The position numbers were made by a program, and so were the translations under genes. 64,000 nucleotides of DNA from UBA12567 sp964598425 (GTDB lineage Bacteria > Planctomycetota > Phycisphaerae > Phycisphaerales > SM1A02), in NCBI GenBank assembly GCA_964598425.1, contig CAZRBV010000001.1, positions 62,001 through 126,000 on the forward strand. The letters run 5' to 3'. Within the stretch, counting starts at the first letter, position 1. Every line of letters starts with the position of its first letter. Under the pieces are notes generated by a model, which did not search any database, was not told the origin of the DNA, and worked only from the letters and a program-made list of their open reading frames with translations. Of this stretch, positions 1-7,766 are shown piece by piece.

Positions 1-956
1 CGGCCGTTGATGGCCAGCTCCGCGGAGAGATTGCCCAAGTACCTGATCGGGTGATCGACGTTTCGGTTGGGGCATCGACCGTCGATTCAGTTCGCGCGGC
101 GCTGGGCGACTACGGCGCCATGGCGCCGGAACTGGTGATGGCGGGGACAGCGGGGTGGGGGACGTGGGCTGACGGGCTGCTTGGAAGTGCCATTGGCACG
201 CCGGTGCGTCCGGTTGGTGTCAGTGCGGGCGGCGGCGTTGTGCGTGTTGGTTTCAGGGGACCGTACGGGACTGGCTTCCTGGAGCTCGATGAAGGGACAC
301 ACTTCCCAGTTGCAGCTGGCGGGCTCGGCACGCGCCGGACCGGTTCGCAGACGATTGAGACGAAACTTGAGATTCGGTACGACGTCAGCGCGATCGATGC
401 CAATGAGCTTCGCCCTGGGATTGAACTGCAAGGGCGAGAGACTGTGGCTGACTTGGCAGGGTTGACTGCAGAATCAACGGAGCGGGCGCAACTCAAAGCC
501 GGCGATCATCTACCGGCGTTCACGTTCCCCTCGACGGCGGGCGGTACCGTTGACTCTGGGTCACTGCGCGGTTCCTGGGTGGTCGTGGACTTCTGGGCTT
601 CCTGGTGTGGCCCATGCAAGCAGGGCCTTCCTGAAATTCAGAAACTCTGGGAAGCCACTGGGCGGAATGTTGAGGATGTACGCATCTTTGCAGTCAACGT
701 CATGGATGGGGGCGGTCCGGCCGAGCCACGGCTTGATCGCATCAGAACGTACTGGACCAAAGAAGGTTTTGGATTCCCCTCGCTTCTGGTGCTCGACACG
801 AAGGAGATCGAACAGTGGGGCATTGCGGCCATCCCAGTCACAATTCTGATCGGACCAGACGGTGTGGTGCGAGAGCGAATCGATGGGTATGTGCCGGGCG
901 AGTGGAAGCACCTGCTTGAATTGATAGAGCGCGGCGAGGCGGATCAGGAATCCTGA
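1..956 (+). CDS. Thioredoxin-like (TlpA/ResA-type) protein, 5'-truncated
   Basis: The reading frame is open from base 3 without a start, so the gene begins upstream of the window; the first in-window GTG is at 51. About 318 codons are present. The C-terminal ~150 residues form a TlpA/ResA-like thioredoxin fold with the redox motif WCGPC in FWASWCGPCKQG (around base 600) and a later cis-Pro segment (IPVTI). Such proteins reduce or transfer disulfides, usually outside the cytoplasmic membrane; that location is inferred, because the N-terminus is missing. The preceding ~150 residues form a separate domain that I do not recognise. The 3' end overlaps the convergent peptidase gene by 13 bases. Fold call is firm; substrate is unknown. 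Confidence 0.8.
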   Translation, partial: AVDGQLRGEIAQVPDRVIDVSVGASTVDSVRAALGDYGAMAPELVMAGTAGWGTWADGLLGSAIGTPVRPVGVSAGGGVVRVGFRGPYGTGFLELDEGTHFPVAAGGLGTRRTGSQTIETKLEIRYDVSAIDANELRPGIELQGRETVADLAGLTAESTERAQLKAGDHLPAFTFPSTAGGTVDSGSLRGSWVVVDFWASWCGPCKQGLPEIQKLWEATGRNVEDVRIFAVNVMDGGGPAEPRLDRIRTYWTKEGFGFPSLLVLDTKEIEQWGIAAIPVTILIGPDGVVRERIDGYVPGEWKHLLELIERGEADQES

Positions 957-2389
957 TTGCACCGGGCTGTTGCGATCAGTGTGACGATTCGTTCCTGCAG
1001 TCTCTTCGCAGGCCTGATTCTCTCTGTGTCGTTGACCAGAATGCTGAAGACATATCGCTTCCCGCCGCCGCACTCGACGTAGCCACTCAGTGCGGACACC
1101 CTTCGGATATACCCGCTCTTGGCTCGAATGGTCGCGTCCCCGATGTCGGCCCCCTTGAACCGCTTTGAGAGTGTTCCCTCGCCCGGGCCAGGTAGCGATT
1201 CGATGAACGCAGCGTCATCTTCGCTCGTCGGGTCAAAGTCGCAGAGCCATGAACTCAGGGCCCTTGCAGAGACGCTGTTCAGCCGGCTCATTCCACTGCC
1301 GTCTGCAACATGGAGACCTGATCGGTCGCCCGCGACCCTTTCCACGGTGCTGGTTACGATTCGGCATCCGTCGGCATAGGTGCCGGGCCGTTGCGTGACT
1401 TCATGCGCCAGACGCTTGAGTAGCGCCTCGGCGTACAGGTTGTAACTGTCGTGATTGCAGCGTCTCAGGGCCGTGGACAGGGGCGTTACGATCGAGGGCG
1501 CGATGGGAGCCCCTGCCGCTGGTGGATCGGACACGTCAGCGAGCCGGACCTCATTGACCTCGATGCCCCGCAGTTTCAGGCGGTCTGCCAGCATCTGACC
1601 AAACCGCAAGGCTGGTTGATCGATTGTGATCTCTACCGGGGCCCGCGTTGGGATCGGTACCGTTCCTGCGAGGGTGATGACGTTCTCGCCCGTTCTGCGA
1701 TCGGCGCGAATGGTGTGCGGATCCTTCCCTTTGACGCCCCGCTTCATGGTGTTGACCACGCGGATGCCCGGCCAGGGAGGCCAGGCGTCCGAAGCATCGA
1801 CGCCTCCAGCGACAGGAACCGGGCGAAAGCACATTGTGTTGCAGCTGAAGTTGAGCCCGGCGACAGGCGCGCAGTACCGCATGTGGAGCTGTTCGCGCGG
1901 CCACTCGTCCGGAATGTGATCGCGGTCAAAAACGCGGTCATCGACAATGAGCGTCTCGACCCGAGTCATCCCGGATTCGTGAACCCATCCCGCCCAGATA
2001 TCGAGCAGATCGGTCGATGTCATGGCACGCCCGTCTGGCCAGCTCATGTCTTTGAGCAGGGCGTCATCCCCAAGACCCGGATCGCCATCCGCATCGATCA
2101 CGAGGGTGTCGCCTCGGCGAAGCAGGCGGGTTTCGAACTGGAAGTCGCCACCCAGAATTCTCGCTGCGACGCTGCTGGTGAGGAGTTTCTCATTGCTTGC
2201 CGGCGTTCGCGGTGTCGATGCTGCGATGCCGCAGACCAGCGCCCCGGAGCCGCAGTCCCGGATGGCGACAGAGACCTCTCCGGACGTGAAGCCCGCGTCC
2301 CTGACCAGCCGCTCGACCTGCTGCTGCAGGTCGGCGATCGCGGGCCCTGCAAGCAGCAGGGCGAGGAGCATGGAGAGGTGCCTGTACAT
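944..2389 (-). CDS. dacB: D-alanyl-D-alanine carboxypeptidase/endopeptidase, PBP4 (DacB) family
   Basis: A 481-residue exported serine peptidase that trims peptidoglycan peptides. The start at 2389 gives a clean signal peptide (hydrophobic MLLALLLAGPAIA). The three penicillin-binding motifs are visible in order: SxxK as SNEK (Ser65-Lys68), SxN as SYN in HDSYNLYAEAL, and KSG in RAKSGYI. The PBP4-type long insert between the first two motifs is present, and length matches the family. An in-frame ATG at 2437 would overlap ligA and add residues before the signal peptide, so it is rejected. A TACCAT hexamer lies 8 bases before the chosen ATG. Divergent from ligA; convergent overlap with the thioredoxin-like gene. 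Confidence 0.88.
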   Translation of the reverse strand: MYRHLSMLLALLLAGPAIADLQQQVERLVRDAGFTSGEVSVAIRDCGSGALVCGIAASTPRTPASNEKLLTSSVAARILGGDFQFETRLLRRGDTLVIDADGDPGLGDDALLKDMSWPDGRAMTSTDLLDIWAGWVHESGMTRVETLIVDDRVFDRDHIPDEWPREQLHMRYCAPVAGLNFSCNTMCFRPVPVAGGVDASDAWPPWPGIRVVNTMKRGVKGKDPHTIRADRRTGENVITLAGTVPIPTRAPVEITIDQPALRFGQMLADRLKLRGIEVNEVRLADVSDPPAAGAPIAPSIVTPLSTALRRCNHDSYNLYAEALLKRLAHEVTQRPGTYADGCRIVTSTVERVAGDRSGLHVADGSGMSRLNSVSARALSSWLCDFDPTSEDDAAFIESLPGPGEGTLSKRFKGADIGDATIRAKSGYIRRVSALSGYVECGGGKRYVFSILVNDTERIRPAKRLQERIVTLIATARCNQDS

Positions 2390-2397
2390 CAGCGGGC

Positions 2398-2403
2398 ATG
2401 GTA
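2398..2403 (-). promoter_or_regulatory. Putative -10 element of dacB, leaderless type
   Basis: On the minus strand the hexamer reads TACCAT and ends 8 bases before the dacB ATG at 2389. No Shine-Dalgarno sequence lies between. No clear -35 box is seen. Confidence 0.4.
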
Positions 2404-2415
2404 GCCGCTGCCGTG

Positions 2416-2421
2416 TAGGAT
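2416..2421 (+). promoter_or_regulatory. Putative -10 element of ligA, leaderless type
   Basis: TAGGAT, then six bases, then the ligA ATG at 2428. A transcript starting about seven bases downstream of the hexamer would begin at the start codon. It is back-to-back with the dacB hexamer. Confidence 0.4.
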
Positions 2422-2427
2422 TCGGGC

Positions 2428-4422
2428 ATGGCTGCATCAGCAGAGATCCGCCGCATCGAAGAACTTCGCGTGCTGCTTCGGCAGGCGAACGAAGCGTACT
2501 ATCGGCAGGCCGATCCGATCATGTCTGACCGCGACTTCGACCAGATGCTGGAGGAGTTGGAGCATCTTGAAGCTCGGCATCCCGAGTGCTGGGACACAGA
2601 GTCGCCCACTCGGACCGTGGGAGGCGGCACCATAGAAGGGTTTGAATCCATCGCGCACACCGTGCCGATGCAGTCGATCGACAACACCTACTCAGCTGAC
2701 GATGTGTTGGATTGGCACGCCAGGATGGTGCGTCTTCTTGGCGGCAGGGTGCCAATGCTCACCTGCGATCCGAAGATCGATGGCGTGGCGGTTTCCCTTC
2801 GGTACGAGCAAGGCCGGCTGGTGCGGGCTGTGACGCGCGGCGACGGCAAGGTGGGAGATGATGTAACGGCGCAAGCGCGGCGGATTCGCGACATCCCGGT
2901 ACGACTGGCAGGCGATGCTCCGGAAGTAGTAGAGGTTCGGGGCGAGATCTACATGCCAAACACAGTGTTTGAGTCGGTCAATGCCGAGCGAGATGCTGCG
3001 GGTGAGCCTCTGTACGCAAACGCCAGAAACCTGACTGCCGGAACACTCAAGTCGCTTGATACGCAGGTTGTCGCGCGGCGGAAACTTGCGTTCTCCGCGC
3101 ACGGACGAGGCGAGGTCGTTGGTCTTGAGGCCGATGGATACGGGGCGTTTCAGGACGCGATTCAAATGTTCGGTGTGCCGATTGGAACTCGGTTGCTGCA
3201 CGGCAACGACATCAATGATGTGCTTGATGTGATCGAGTCGTTTGGACCAACCATTGCCAGCCTGGGATACGGTGTTGATGGGATGGTGATTCGCGTGGAC
3301 CAGTTTGATCTGCAGGCCGAGTTGGGTGCAACGAGCAAGGCTCCTCGGTGGTGTATCGCATTCAAGTATCCAGCCGAGCAGGGGCGGACATGCCTTGAGC
3401 GCGTTGATTGGCAAGTCGGCCGTAATGGGACGTTGACGCCGCGGGCGACCATGTCTCCCATTCAGCTCGCGGGGACGACGGTCACCCACGCGACGCTCCA
3501 CAACATCGAGGAGATTCACCGGAAGGACATTCGAATCGGCGATCAGGTCATCGTTGAGAAAGCAGGTGAGATCATTCCGCAGGTCGTTTCGGCCGTTGTG
3601 AGCGAACGAAAGGGTGACGAAGAACCGATCGCAGCACCGGCGGAGTGTCCGGCGTGCGGAGGCCCGGTGGGTCCCGAAGGCCCCAGGTGGTTTTGCCTGA
3701 ATCCCGAGTGCCCTGCTCAGCTCCGAGAACGGATCGCGTGGTTTGCCGGTCGCGGGCAAATGGATATCGATGGGTTGGGCGAAAAAGTCGTGGACCAACT
3801 CGTTGAAGCCGGGCTGGTGTCACACTTTGCCGATCTCTATCGGTTGAGCGTGGTGGATCTCGAGCCACTGGAGCGATTCGGACCGCAATCTGCGGCCAAT
3901 CTGGTTGCCGCCATTGATGCCAGCCGCAGTCGTGGGATGGCCCGGGTACTCGCGGCCGTGGGCATCAGGCAGATCGGTCGTTCGGCAGCCAAGACTCTTT
4001 CGGATCACTATGTCGATGTGCGGGCGATTCAGTCCGCAGACCGGGCCGAACTCGCCGAGCTTCCCGATTTTGGTGAGGTCACGGCGGGAATCCTGCATGA
4101 TTTTCTTCATTCTCAGATCGGGGCAGAGGTTTTCGACCGGCTGGAAGCGGTTGGTGTGGATCTGAGCCGTGGGGCGCAGGCCGCGGTGGACTCGGCCTGG
4201 GACGGATTGCGGGTGGTATTGACCGGCACGCTGGAGCAGTTCGGCCGTCGAGAGTTGACCGATCAACTTGAGTCGATGGGCGCGAAGGTCAGTGGGTCTG
4301 TCAGCGCCAAGACCGATCTTGTGATTGCGGGGGCAAAGGCCGGCTCCAAACTTGAGAAAGCACAGTCGCTTGGCATCGAGGTTTGGGATGAGGAGCGTTT
4401 GGTGGAGATGCTCGGCGGGTAG
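2428..4422 (+). CDS. ligA: NAD-dependent DNA ligase LigA
   Basis: A 664-residue replicative DNA ligase that seals nicks using NAD+, the usual length for the family. Domains in order: N-terminal Ia/adenylation region with the AMP-accepting lysine Lys116 in CDPKIDGVAVSL; OB fold; a Cys4 zinc finger in the segment CPACGG...CLNPECPAQL (around bases 3647-3723); helix-hairpin-helix repeats (for example VGIRQIGR); and a C-terminal BRCT domain starting near WDGLRVVLTGTLEQF. All key residues are present. The start has a TAGGAT hexamer six bases upstream and no Shine-Dalgarno site, suggesting a leaderless message. Confidence 0.97.
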   Translation: MAASAEIRRIEELRVLLRQANEAYYRQADPIMSDRDFDQMLEELEHLEARHPECWDTESPTRTVGGGTIEGFESIAHTVPMQSIDNTYSADDVLDWHARMVRLLGGRVPMLTCDPKIDGVAVSLRYEQGRLVRAVTRGDGKVGDDVTAQARRIRDIPVRLAGDAPEVVEVRGEIYMPNTVFESVNAERDAAGEPLYANARNLTAGTLKSLDTQVVARRKLAFSAHGRGEVVGLEADGYGAFQDAIQMFGVPIGTRLLHGNDINDVLDVIESFGPTIASLGYGVDGMVIRVDQFDLQAELGATSKAPRWCIAFKYPAEQGRTCLERVDWQVGRNGTLTPRATMSPIQLAGTTVTHATLHNIEEIHRKDIRIGDQVIVEKAGEIIPQVVSAVVSERKGDEEPIAAPAECPACGGPVGPEGPRWFCLNPECPAQLRERIAWFAGRGQMDIDGLGEKVVDQLVEAGLVSHFADLYRLSVVDLEPLERFGPQSAANLVAAIDASRSRGMARVLAAVGIRQIGRSAAKTLSDHYVDVRAIQSADRAELAELPDFGEVTAGILHDFLHSQIGAEVFDRLEAVGVDLSRGAQAAVDSAWDGLRVVLTGTLEQFGRRELTDQLESMGAKVSGSVSAKTDLVIAGAKAGSKLEKAQSLGIEVWDEERLVEMLGG

Positions 4423-4438
4423 CGGCCTCGCTGCGTGC

Positions 4439-4444
4439 TACCTT
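4439..4444 (+). promoter_or_regulatory. Putative -10 element for the 4451 gene
   Basis: TACCTT followed by six bases and the ATG at 4451, in the 28-base gap after ligA. Same geometry as at ligA. Confidence 0.35.
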
Positions 4445-4450
4445 GTACAC

Positions 4451-4876
4451 ATGGGTCAAGTTGCGCTGGGTCTGCGGAGTCTCGTCGTACGGATCATCGT
4501 ATTCGTGGTCATGGCCGCGCTGTTGGCGTGGGCGCTTGGCGGAACGCTTTGGCCCAGGCCCGTTTCGGCAATTCAACGCCCGGTCATCAACGCAGCGGGA
4601 AGCCAGTGGGGCTGGATGGTCACAGTGGATTCTGCGGATCAGGAAGTGTTCTACACATTGGCACGTCGCCAGAAGGGCCAGTGGGAGTTGGTTGAGGGAG
4701 GCGGCCCGTTTCCGGCGGTCGAACCTCTGGCCGTGCCGAAGGGCACTCTTCCTGAGGGCGCCATCTTCAGGGCCATTGTGCGTGGGCGCGGTCTTGATGA
4801 AGCCAGTCAGGTCATCGTTGGGTCAGACGGTCGGGCCGTCGTTTCAACGGCAGAGGATTCCGCCGACGTGGACTGA
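4451..4876 (+). CDS. Small single-pass membrane protein of unknown function
   Basis: A 141-residue protein not recognised as a known family. Residues ~10-30 (VVRIIVFVVMAALLAWALGG) form one hydrophobic segment, with an N-in orientation suggested by the preceding arginine. The remaining ~110 residues are soluble and probably outside the membrane, with a beta-rich look and a VDSADQEVFYTLARR stretch. An in-frame ATG at 4325 lies inside ligA and is rejected; the ATG at 4451 follows a TACCTT hexamer. The last 70 bases overlap the 3' end of the convergent uppP. Confidence 0.6.
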   Translation: MGQVALGLRSLVVRIIVFVVMAALLAWALGGTLWPRPVSAIQRPVINAAGSQWGWMVTVDSADQEVFYTLARRQKGQWELVEGGGPFPAVEPLAVPKGTLPEGAIFRAIVRGRGLDEASQVIVGSDGRAVVSTAEDSADVD

Positions 4877-5772
4877 GCTGTTTCGGGTTCGAGTGCGGTG
4901 CTTTCGGGCGTGATCGACACGACGCCGCCCATCGCAAGTGCCAGGAGTACGGCTGCCAGTGCGATGCGATACCACCCGAACACGGCCAGACCATGCCTGG
5001 TCAGGTAGGTCACGAGCCATCGAATTGCGACTGCGGCGGAGATGGCGGCGACAACGATGCCCACTGTGACTGGCATCCACCCGAGAACAGTGAACATGTT
5101 GGCGTCATCGCCGAGAAGATTACCTGCAAGTTTGTAGACGGTGGCGCCACCGAGCGTTGGGAGCCCGAGCAGGAAGGAAAACTCAGCGGCGCGGGCCGGC
5201 CTGAGTCCAACCATCATGCCGCCAAGGATGGTCACCATGGACCGGCTGGTGCCAGGCCACATGGCGATGCACTGGAGCAAGCCGATCTGAAGTGCCGCCG
5301 CCGCCGGGAGGTCGGCGCCGCTCAGGTCGGTGTCATGCGCGGGGTCACTCCGATACTTCTTGCCCGCGAGAATCATCACAACGCCTCCGACGACGAGCGC
5401 GAGCAACACAGGCCCGATGCGCATGAGACGCGATTCAATCCATGAGTCGAGCAGCGGGCCAAGGACCATGGCAGGGACAAAGGCGATCAGGATGTTGCGA
5501 AAGAGCCGGAGCCCCTGCGAGTCCCGGCCGAGAAGTCCGAGGATCATGCGACCGACGGCTGTGCGATAGAGCCCGAGTACCGCCAGGATGGCTCCACCTT
5601 GTATGACGATGAGGAGCGCATCAACGCTGCGGCGGACGTCCTCGGGGCTGTCCAGTCCGAGCAGCGAGCGTGCGAGTACGAGGTGCCCGGTGGAACTGAC
5701 CGGCAGGTATTCGGTGACGCCTTCCACGATGCCGAGGATGATGGCATCGACGATTCCAAGCGCAGTACTCAC
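4807..5772 (-). CDS. uppP: Undecaprenyl-diphosphatase UppP (BacA)
   Basis: A 321-residue polytopic membrane enzyme that dephosphorylates undecaprenyl pyrophosphate to recycle the lipid carrier of peptidoglycan synthesis. The two family signatures are present: EGVTEYLPVSSTGHL close to the N-terminus and PGTSRSMVTILGGM in the middle, with about eight hydrophobic segments. The GTG at 5772 puts the first signature at the usual distance from the N-terminus; the frame stays open to an ATG at 5898, but that extension is polar and unlike the family. Oddity: a ~40-residue Ser/Thr/Glu-rich C-terminal tail after the last membrane segment, encoded where the gene overlaps the convergent 4451 gene. Confidence 0.93.
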   Translation of the reverse strand: MSTALGIVDAIILGIVEGVTEYLPVSSTGHLVLARSLLGLDSPEDVRRSVDALLIVIQGGAILAVLGLYRTAVGRMILGLLGRDSQGLRLFRNILIAFVPAMVLGPLLDSWIESRLMRIGPVLLALVVGGVVMILAGKKYRSDPAHDTDLSGADLPAAAALQIGLLQCIAMWPGTSRSMVTILGGMMVGLRPARAAEFSFLLGLPTLGGATVYKLAGNLLGDDANMFTVLGWMPVTVGIVVAAISAAVAIRWLVTYLTRHGLAVFGWYRIALAAVLLALAMGGVVSITPESTALEPETAQSTSAESSAVETTARPSDPTMT

Positions 5773-5847
5773 AGGGGGAAGGCTCCGGGGGGGGAAGGGG
5801 GCACCGTGGAGGAACAAGGGCTGTGTCTGAACAGGGGGGGACGTATT

Positions 5848-5949
5848 ATGGATCGGTCCATGCGTACGCGTCGCGCCATCTTCAAGTACACAGACCAAAC
5901 GCCCGTCCGGGCGAGCGAGGTCTCAATGCTGTGGGAAGCGATCCAGTGA
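5848..5949 (+). CDS. Possible small peptide (33 aa) coupled to aroK
   Basis: A short frame opening at ATG 5848 (alternative ATG 5860) and ending with TGA at 5947-5949, so that it shares the sequence GTGA with the aroK start. A purine run (AGGGGGGG) lies about seven bases before the first ATG. G or C is at the third codon position in about four fifths of codons, clearly more than in the other two frames of this stretch. A TATTAT hexamer overlaps the first ATG, so initiation at 5860 from a short leader is also possible. No homolog is recognised; it could be a translational leader rather than a functional protein. Confidence 0.35.
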   Translation: MDRSMRTRRAIFKYTDQTPVRASEVSMLWEAIQ

Positions 5950-6467
5950 GCGTCATCCTGCTGACGGGTTCGCGGGGTTCTGGGAAGAGCCGCGTAGGCG
6001 CGGTGGTGGCGGCCGGGTTGAACCGCACGTTCATCGATCTTGATGACGTGGCCCTGGCAATGACCGGCCTTGACTCGGTGACCGAGGTTTTTGACCGGGT
6101 CGGTGAACATGCCTGGAGGCAGGCTGAGGCTGCGGCTCTTGCGGAGTCGCTCAAGCAGGCGAATGCCGTCATCGCAACTGGTGGCGGTGTGGCGTGTATT
6201 GATCCACCCAGATCTGTTCTTCAGAGGGCTCGGACCGATGGTGTTGCGACGACGGTGTGGCTCCGCTGCTCGCCGGATGTGCTTGTAGCGCGGCTGGCGG
6301 CACAACCGGGAGACCGCCCCTCGCTGACCGGGGCCGATGCGACTGAGGAAGCTGCAGAGGTCGCGAAGGAGCGAGAGGACTTGTATGCCTCATCGGCGGA
6401 CTATGAGGTCGATGCGAACGGATCGGTCTCCGTGGTCGCGCAGGACATCCTGTGCCTGATTGGCTGA
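5946..6467 (+). CDS. aroK: Shikimate kinase
   Basis: A 173-residue cytoplasmic kinase that phosphorylates shikimate with ATP in the chorismate pathway. Visible motifs: Walker A GSRGSGKS, the shikimate-binding aspartate in FIDLDDV, the arginine/glutamate motif FDRVGEHAWRQAE, the glycine-rich ATGGGVA, and the adenine/lid region RPSLTG. Length matches the family. The GTG at 5946 is preferred because it begins just before the conserved VILLTG strand and overlaps the stop of a possible small upstream frame; GTG 5931 is an alternative. No aromatic-pathway neighbours are present. Confidence 0.88.
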   Translation: MSVILLTGSRGSGKSRVGAVVAAGLNRTFIDLDDVALAMTGLDSVTEVFDRVGEHAWRQAEAAALAESLKQANAVIATGGGVACIDPPRSVLQRARTDGVATTVWLRCSPDVLVARLAAQPGDRPSLTGADATEEAAEVAKEREDLYASSADYEVDANGSVSVVAQDILCLIG

Positions 6468-6526
6468 TGGGTCTGGCGTGTGAAGTGTGAGTTCGACCCC
6501 GAGGGAGCCCGGCGGACCGCTGGGGA

Positions 6527-6670
6527 TCACATATCGGGCGTGAGTCGGCGACCCATGGCTCGCTTGCGGTTGATGAGCTTTCGGCCAGCCTTGGTCTTCA
6601 TACGAGCGCGGAATCCGAATTGGCGGGCCCGCTTGATCTTGCTTACGCGGCGGGGGTAGTGCATCGCCAT
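6527..6670 (-). CDS. rpmH: 50S ribosomal protein L34
   Basis: A 47-residue, very basic protein of the large ribosomal subunit. The L34 core FGFRARMKTKAGRKLINRKR is unmistakable. The ATG at 6670 has a GGAAG Shine-Dalgarno sequence; an ATG two codons later is possible. In many bacteria rpmH is followed by rnpA and yidC and lies near dnaA; here the downstream neighbour is the convergent aroK and none of those genes is in the window, so rpmH stands alone. A leader of about 55 bases with a strong hairpin precedes it. Confidence 0.95.
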   Translation of the reverse strand: MAMHYPRRVSKIKRARQFGFRARMKTKAGRKLINRKRAMGRRLTPDM

Positions 6671-6704
6671 TGGTTGGTCTTCCGTACTGAGGGCCCGTTG
6701 AGAT

Positions 6705-6721
6705 CCCCGGACAATCCGGGG
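6705..6721 (-). promoter_or_regulatory. Hairpin in the rpmH leader
   Basis: Perfect inverted repeat CCCCGGA-3 nt-TCCGGGG, 7-bp stem, just downstream of the putative rpmH transcription start and about 35 bases before the ATG. It could stabilise the 5' end or bind a regulator. It has no T-run, so it does not look like an intrinsic terminator. Confidence 0.4.
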
Positions 6722-6732
6722 TGGAATCGCGG

Positions 6733-6738
6733 AGTCTA
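6733..6738 (-). promoter_or_regulatory. Putative -10 element of rpmH
   Basis: On the minus strand TAGACT, 62 bases before the rpmH start. This gene has a leader with a hairpin and a Shine-Dalgarno site, unlike the leaderless-type genes. Confidence 0.35.
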
Positions 6739-7017
6739 GCACATACGCCCGCGTGTTCCAAGTCCACCGGGCGGGGCTTGCCCATCCAATGGCATGTGGG
6801 GGGATTTCATGCGGATCATTCCGGATCAGGTGGTAGAGTACAGATGTCGCGGGCGGGCGGGACGGCCTCCGGAGTGGGCCACCCCGTCCTCGCGTGGCAG
6901 GAAGGCGGAAACACGTGTTTTCGCCCGTACACGGTGCTGGACAGCGATTGTGCAGATGTGCAATCGGTGGTTCAGGACACATACGATCATCCGGGGTCGC
7001 GAGGGACCGTCGCCCGC

Positions 7018-7743
7018 ATGGACGATGCCACATTAGACCGCGCCGAAGATCTGCTCGAGTATGACTTTACAGATCGAGCGATTCTCAATCGAGCCCTGAC
7101 GCACGCCTCCACAGCGGCGACCCGGCACGAGAGCAATGAGAGATTGGAATTCCTGGGGGATTCCGTGCTCGGGCTCGTCGTATGCGAGTACCTGCATCGG
7201 ACATTCCCTGACTTGCTGGAAGGGGACATGACGAAGGTGAAGTCCTCGGTGGTCAGCCGCCGGGTATGCGCCGAGGAAGCCCGTCGCCTTGGGCTCGACC
7301 AGCTGCTGGTCCTGGGAAAGGGCATGGCTTCGGCGCGGGAGTTGCCCTCGTCGGTAGCGGCCGCGGTGTGGGAGTCTGTGATCGGTGCGTTGTATGTTGA
7401 CGGAGGGCTTGAGGTCGCTGAAGACTTCATTCTGTCAGCGCTTCGTACCCGCATTGAGCAGGCAGTGGAATCAGGGCACCACCACAACTTCAAGAGTGTT
7501 CTCCAGCAGGTCGCCCAGCAGGACTTTTCGTCGACGCCCGTATACAGCGTCCTGGACGAAAAAGGCCCTGATCACGCCAAGTGCTTCGAGGTGTCCGTTG
7601 CAATCTCAGGGCGCTCATTCCCTCCTCGGTGGGGGCCCAACAAGAAGCGGGCGGAGCAGGACGCAGCGCTTGCGGCACTTGAGGAACTCTCCATTGCCCG
7701 GGTCGCAGCGAACGGGGACGTTCACGTCGAACTGAACACCTGA
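7018..7743 (+). CDS. rnc: Ribonuclease III
   Basis: A 241-residue double-strand-specific endoribonuclease for rRNA and mRNA processing. The catalytic signature ERLEFLGDS is at residues 41-49 and the second acidic cluster in WESVIGALYVDGG follows. A C-terminal double-stranded RNA-binding domain runs from about residue 160 (HNFKSVLQQVAQQ) to the end (KKRAEQDAALAALEEL). Length is typical. ATG 7018 is chosen because the conserved N-terminal helix (EDLLEYDFTDRAILNRALTH) starts right after it; a GAGGGA sequence lies about 12 bases upstream. Convergent with the beta-repeat protein gene, with a 23-base gap. Confidence 0.95.
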   Translation: MDDATLDRAEDLLEYDFTDRAILNRALTHASTAATRHESNERLEFLGDSVLGLVVCEYLHRTFPDLLEGDMTKVKSSVVSRRVCAEEARRLGLDQLLVLGKGMASARELPSSVAAAVWESVIGALYVDGGLEVAEDFILSALRTRIEQAVESGHHHNFKSVLQQVAQQDFSSTPVYSVLDEKGPDHAKCFEVSVAISGRSFPPRWGPNKKRAEQDAALAALEELSIARVAANGDVHVELNT

Positions 7744-7766
7744 CCAGGCTTCCGAGCGATCGTTGC

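Larger units (their letters stand above)
6671..7017. other. Divergent intergenic region between rpmH and rnc
   Basis: 347 bases without a supported gene. It holds the rpmH promoter and leader hairpin, then, toward rnc, a TACGAT hexamer about 30 bases before the rnc ATG. The rnc frame is open upstream to 6721, with an in-frame ATG at 6844, but the predicted extension does not match RNase III. Confidence 0.5.

Noticed and set aside
2692..3798. Minus-strand open frame of 368 codons
   Set aside because: Antisense to ligA and without recognisable motifs.
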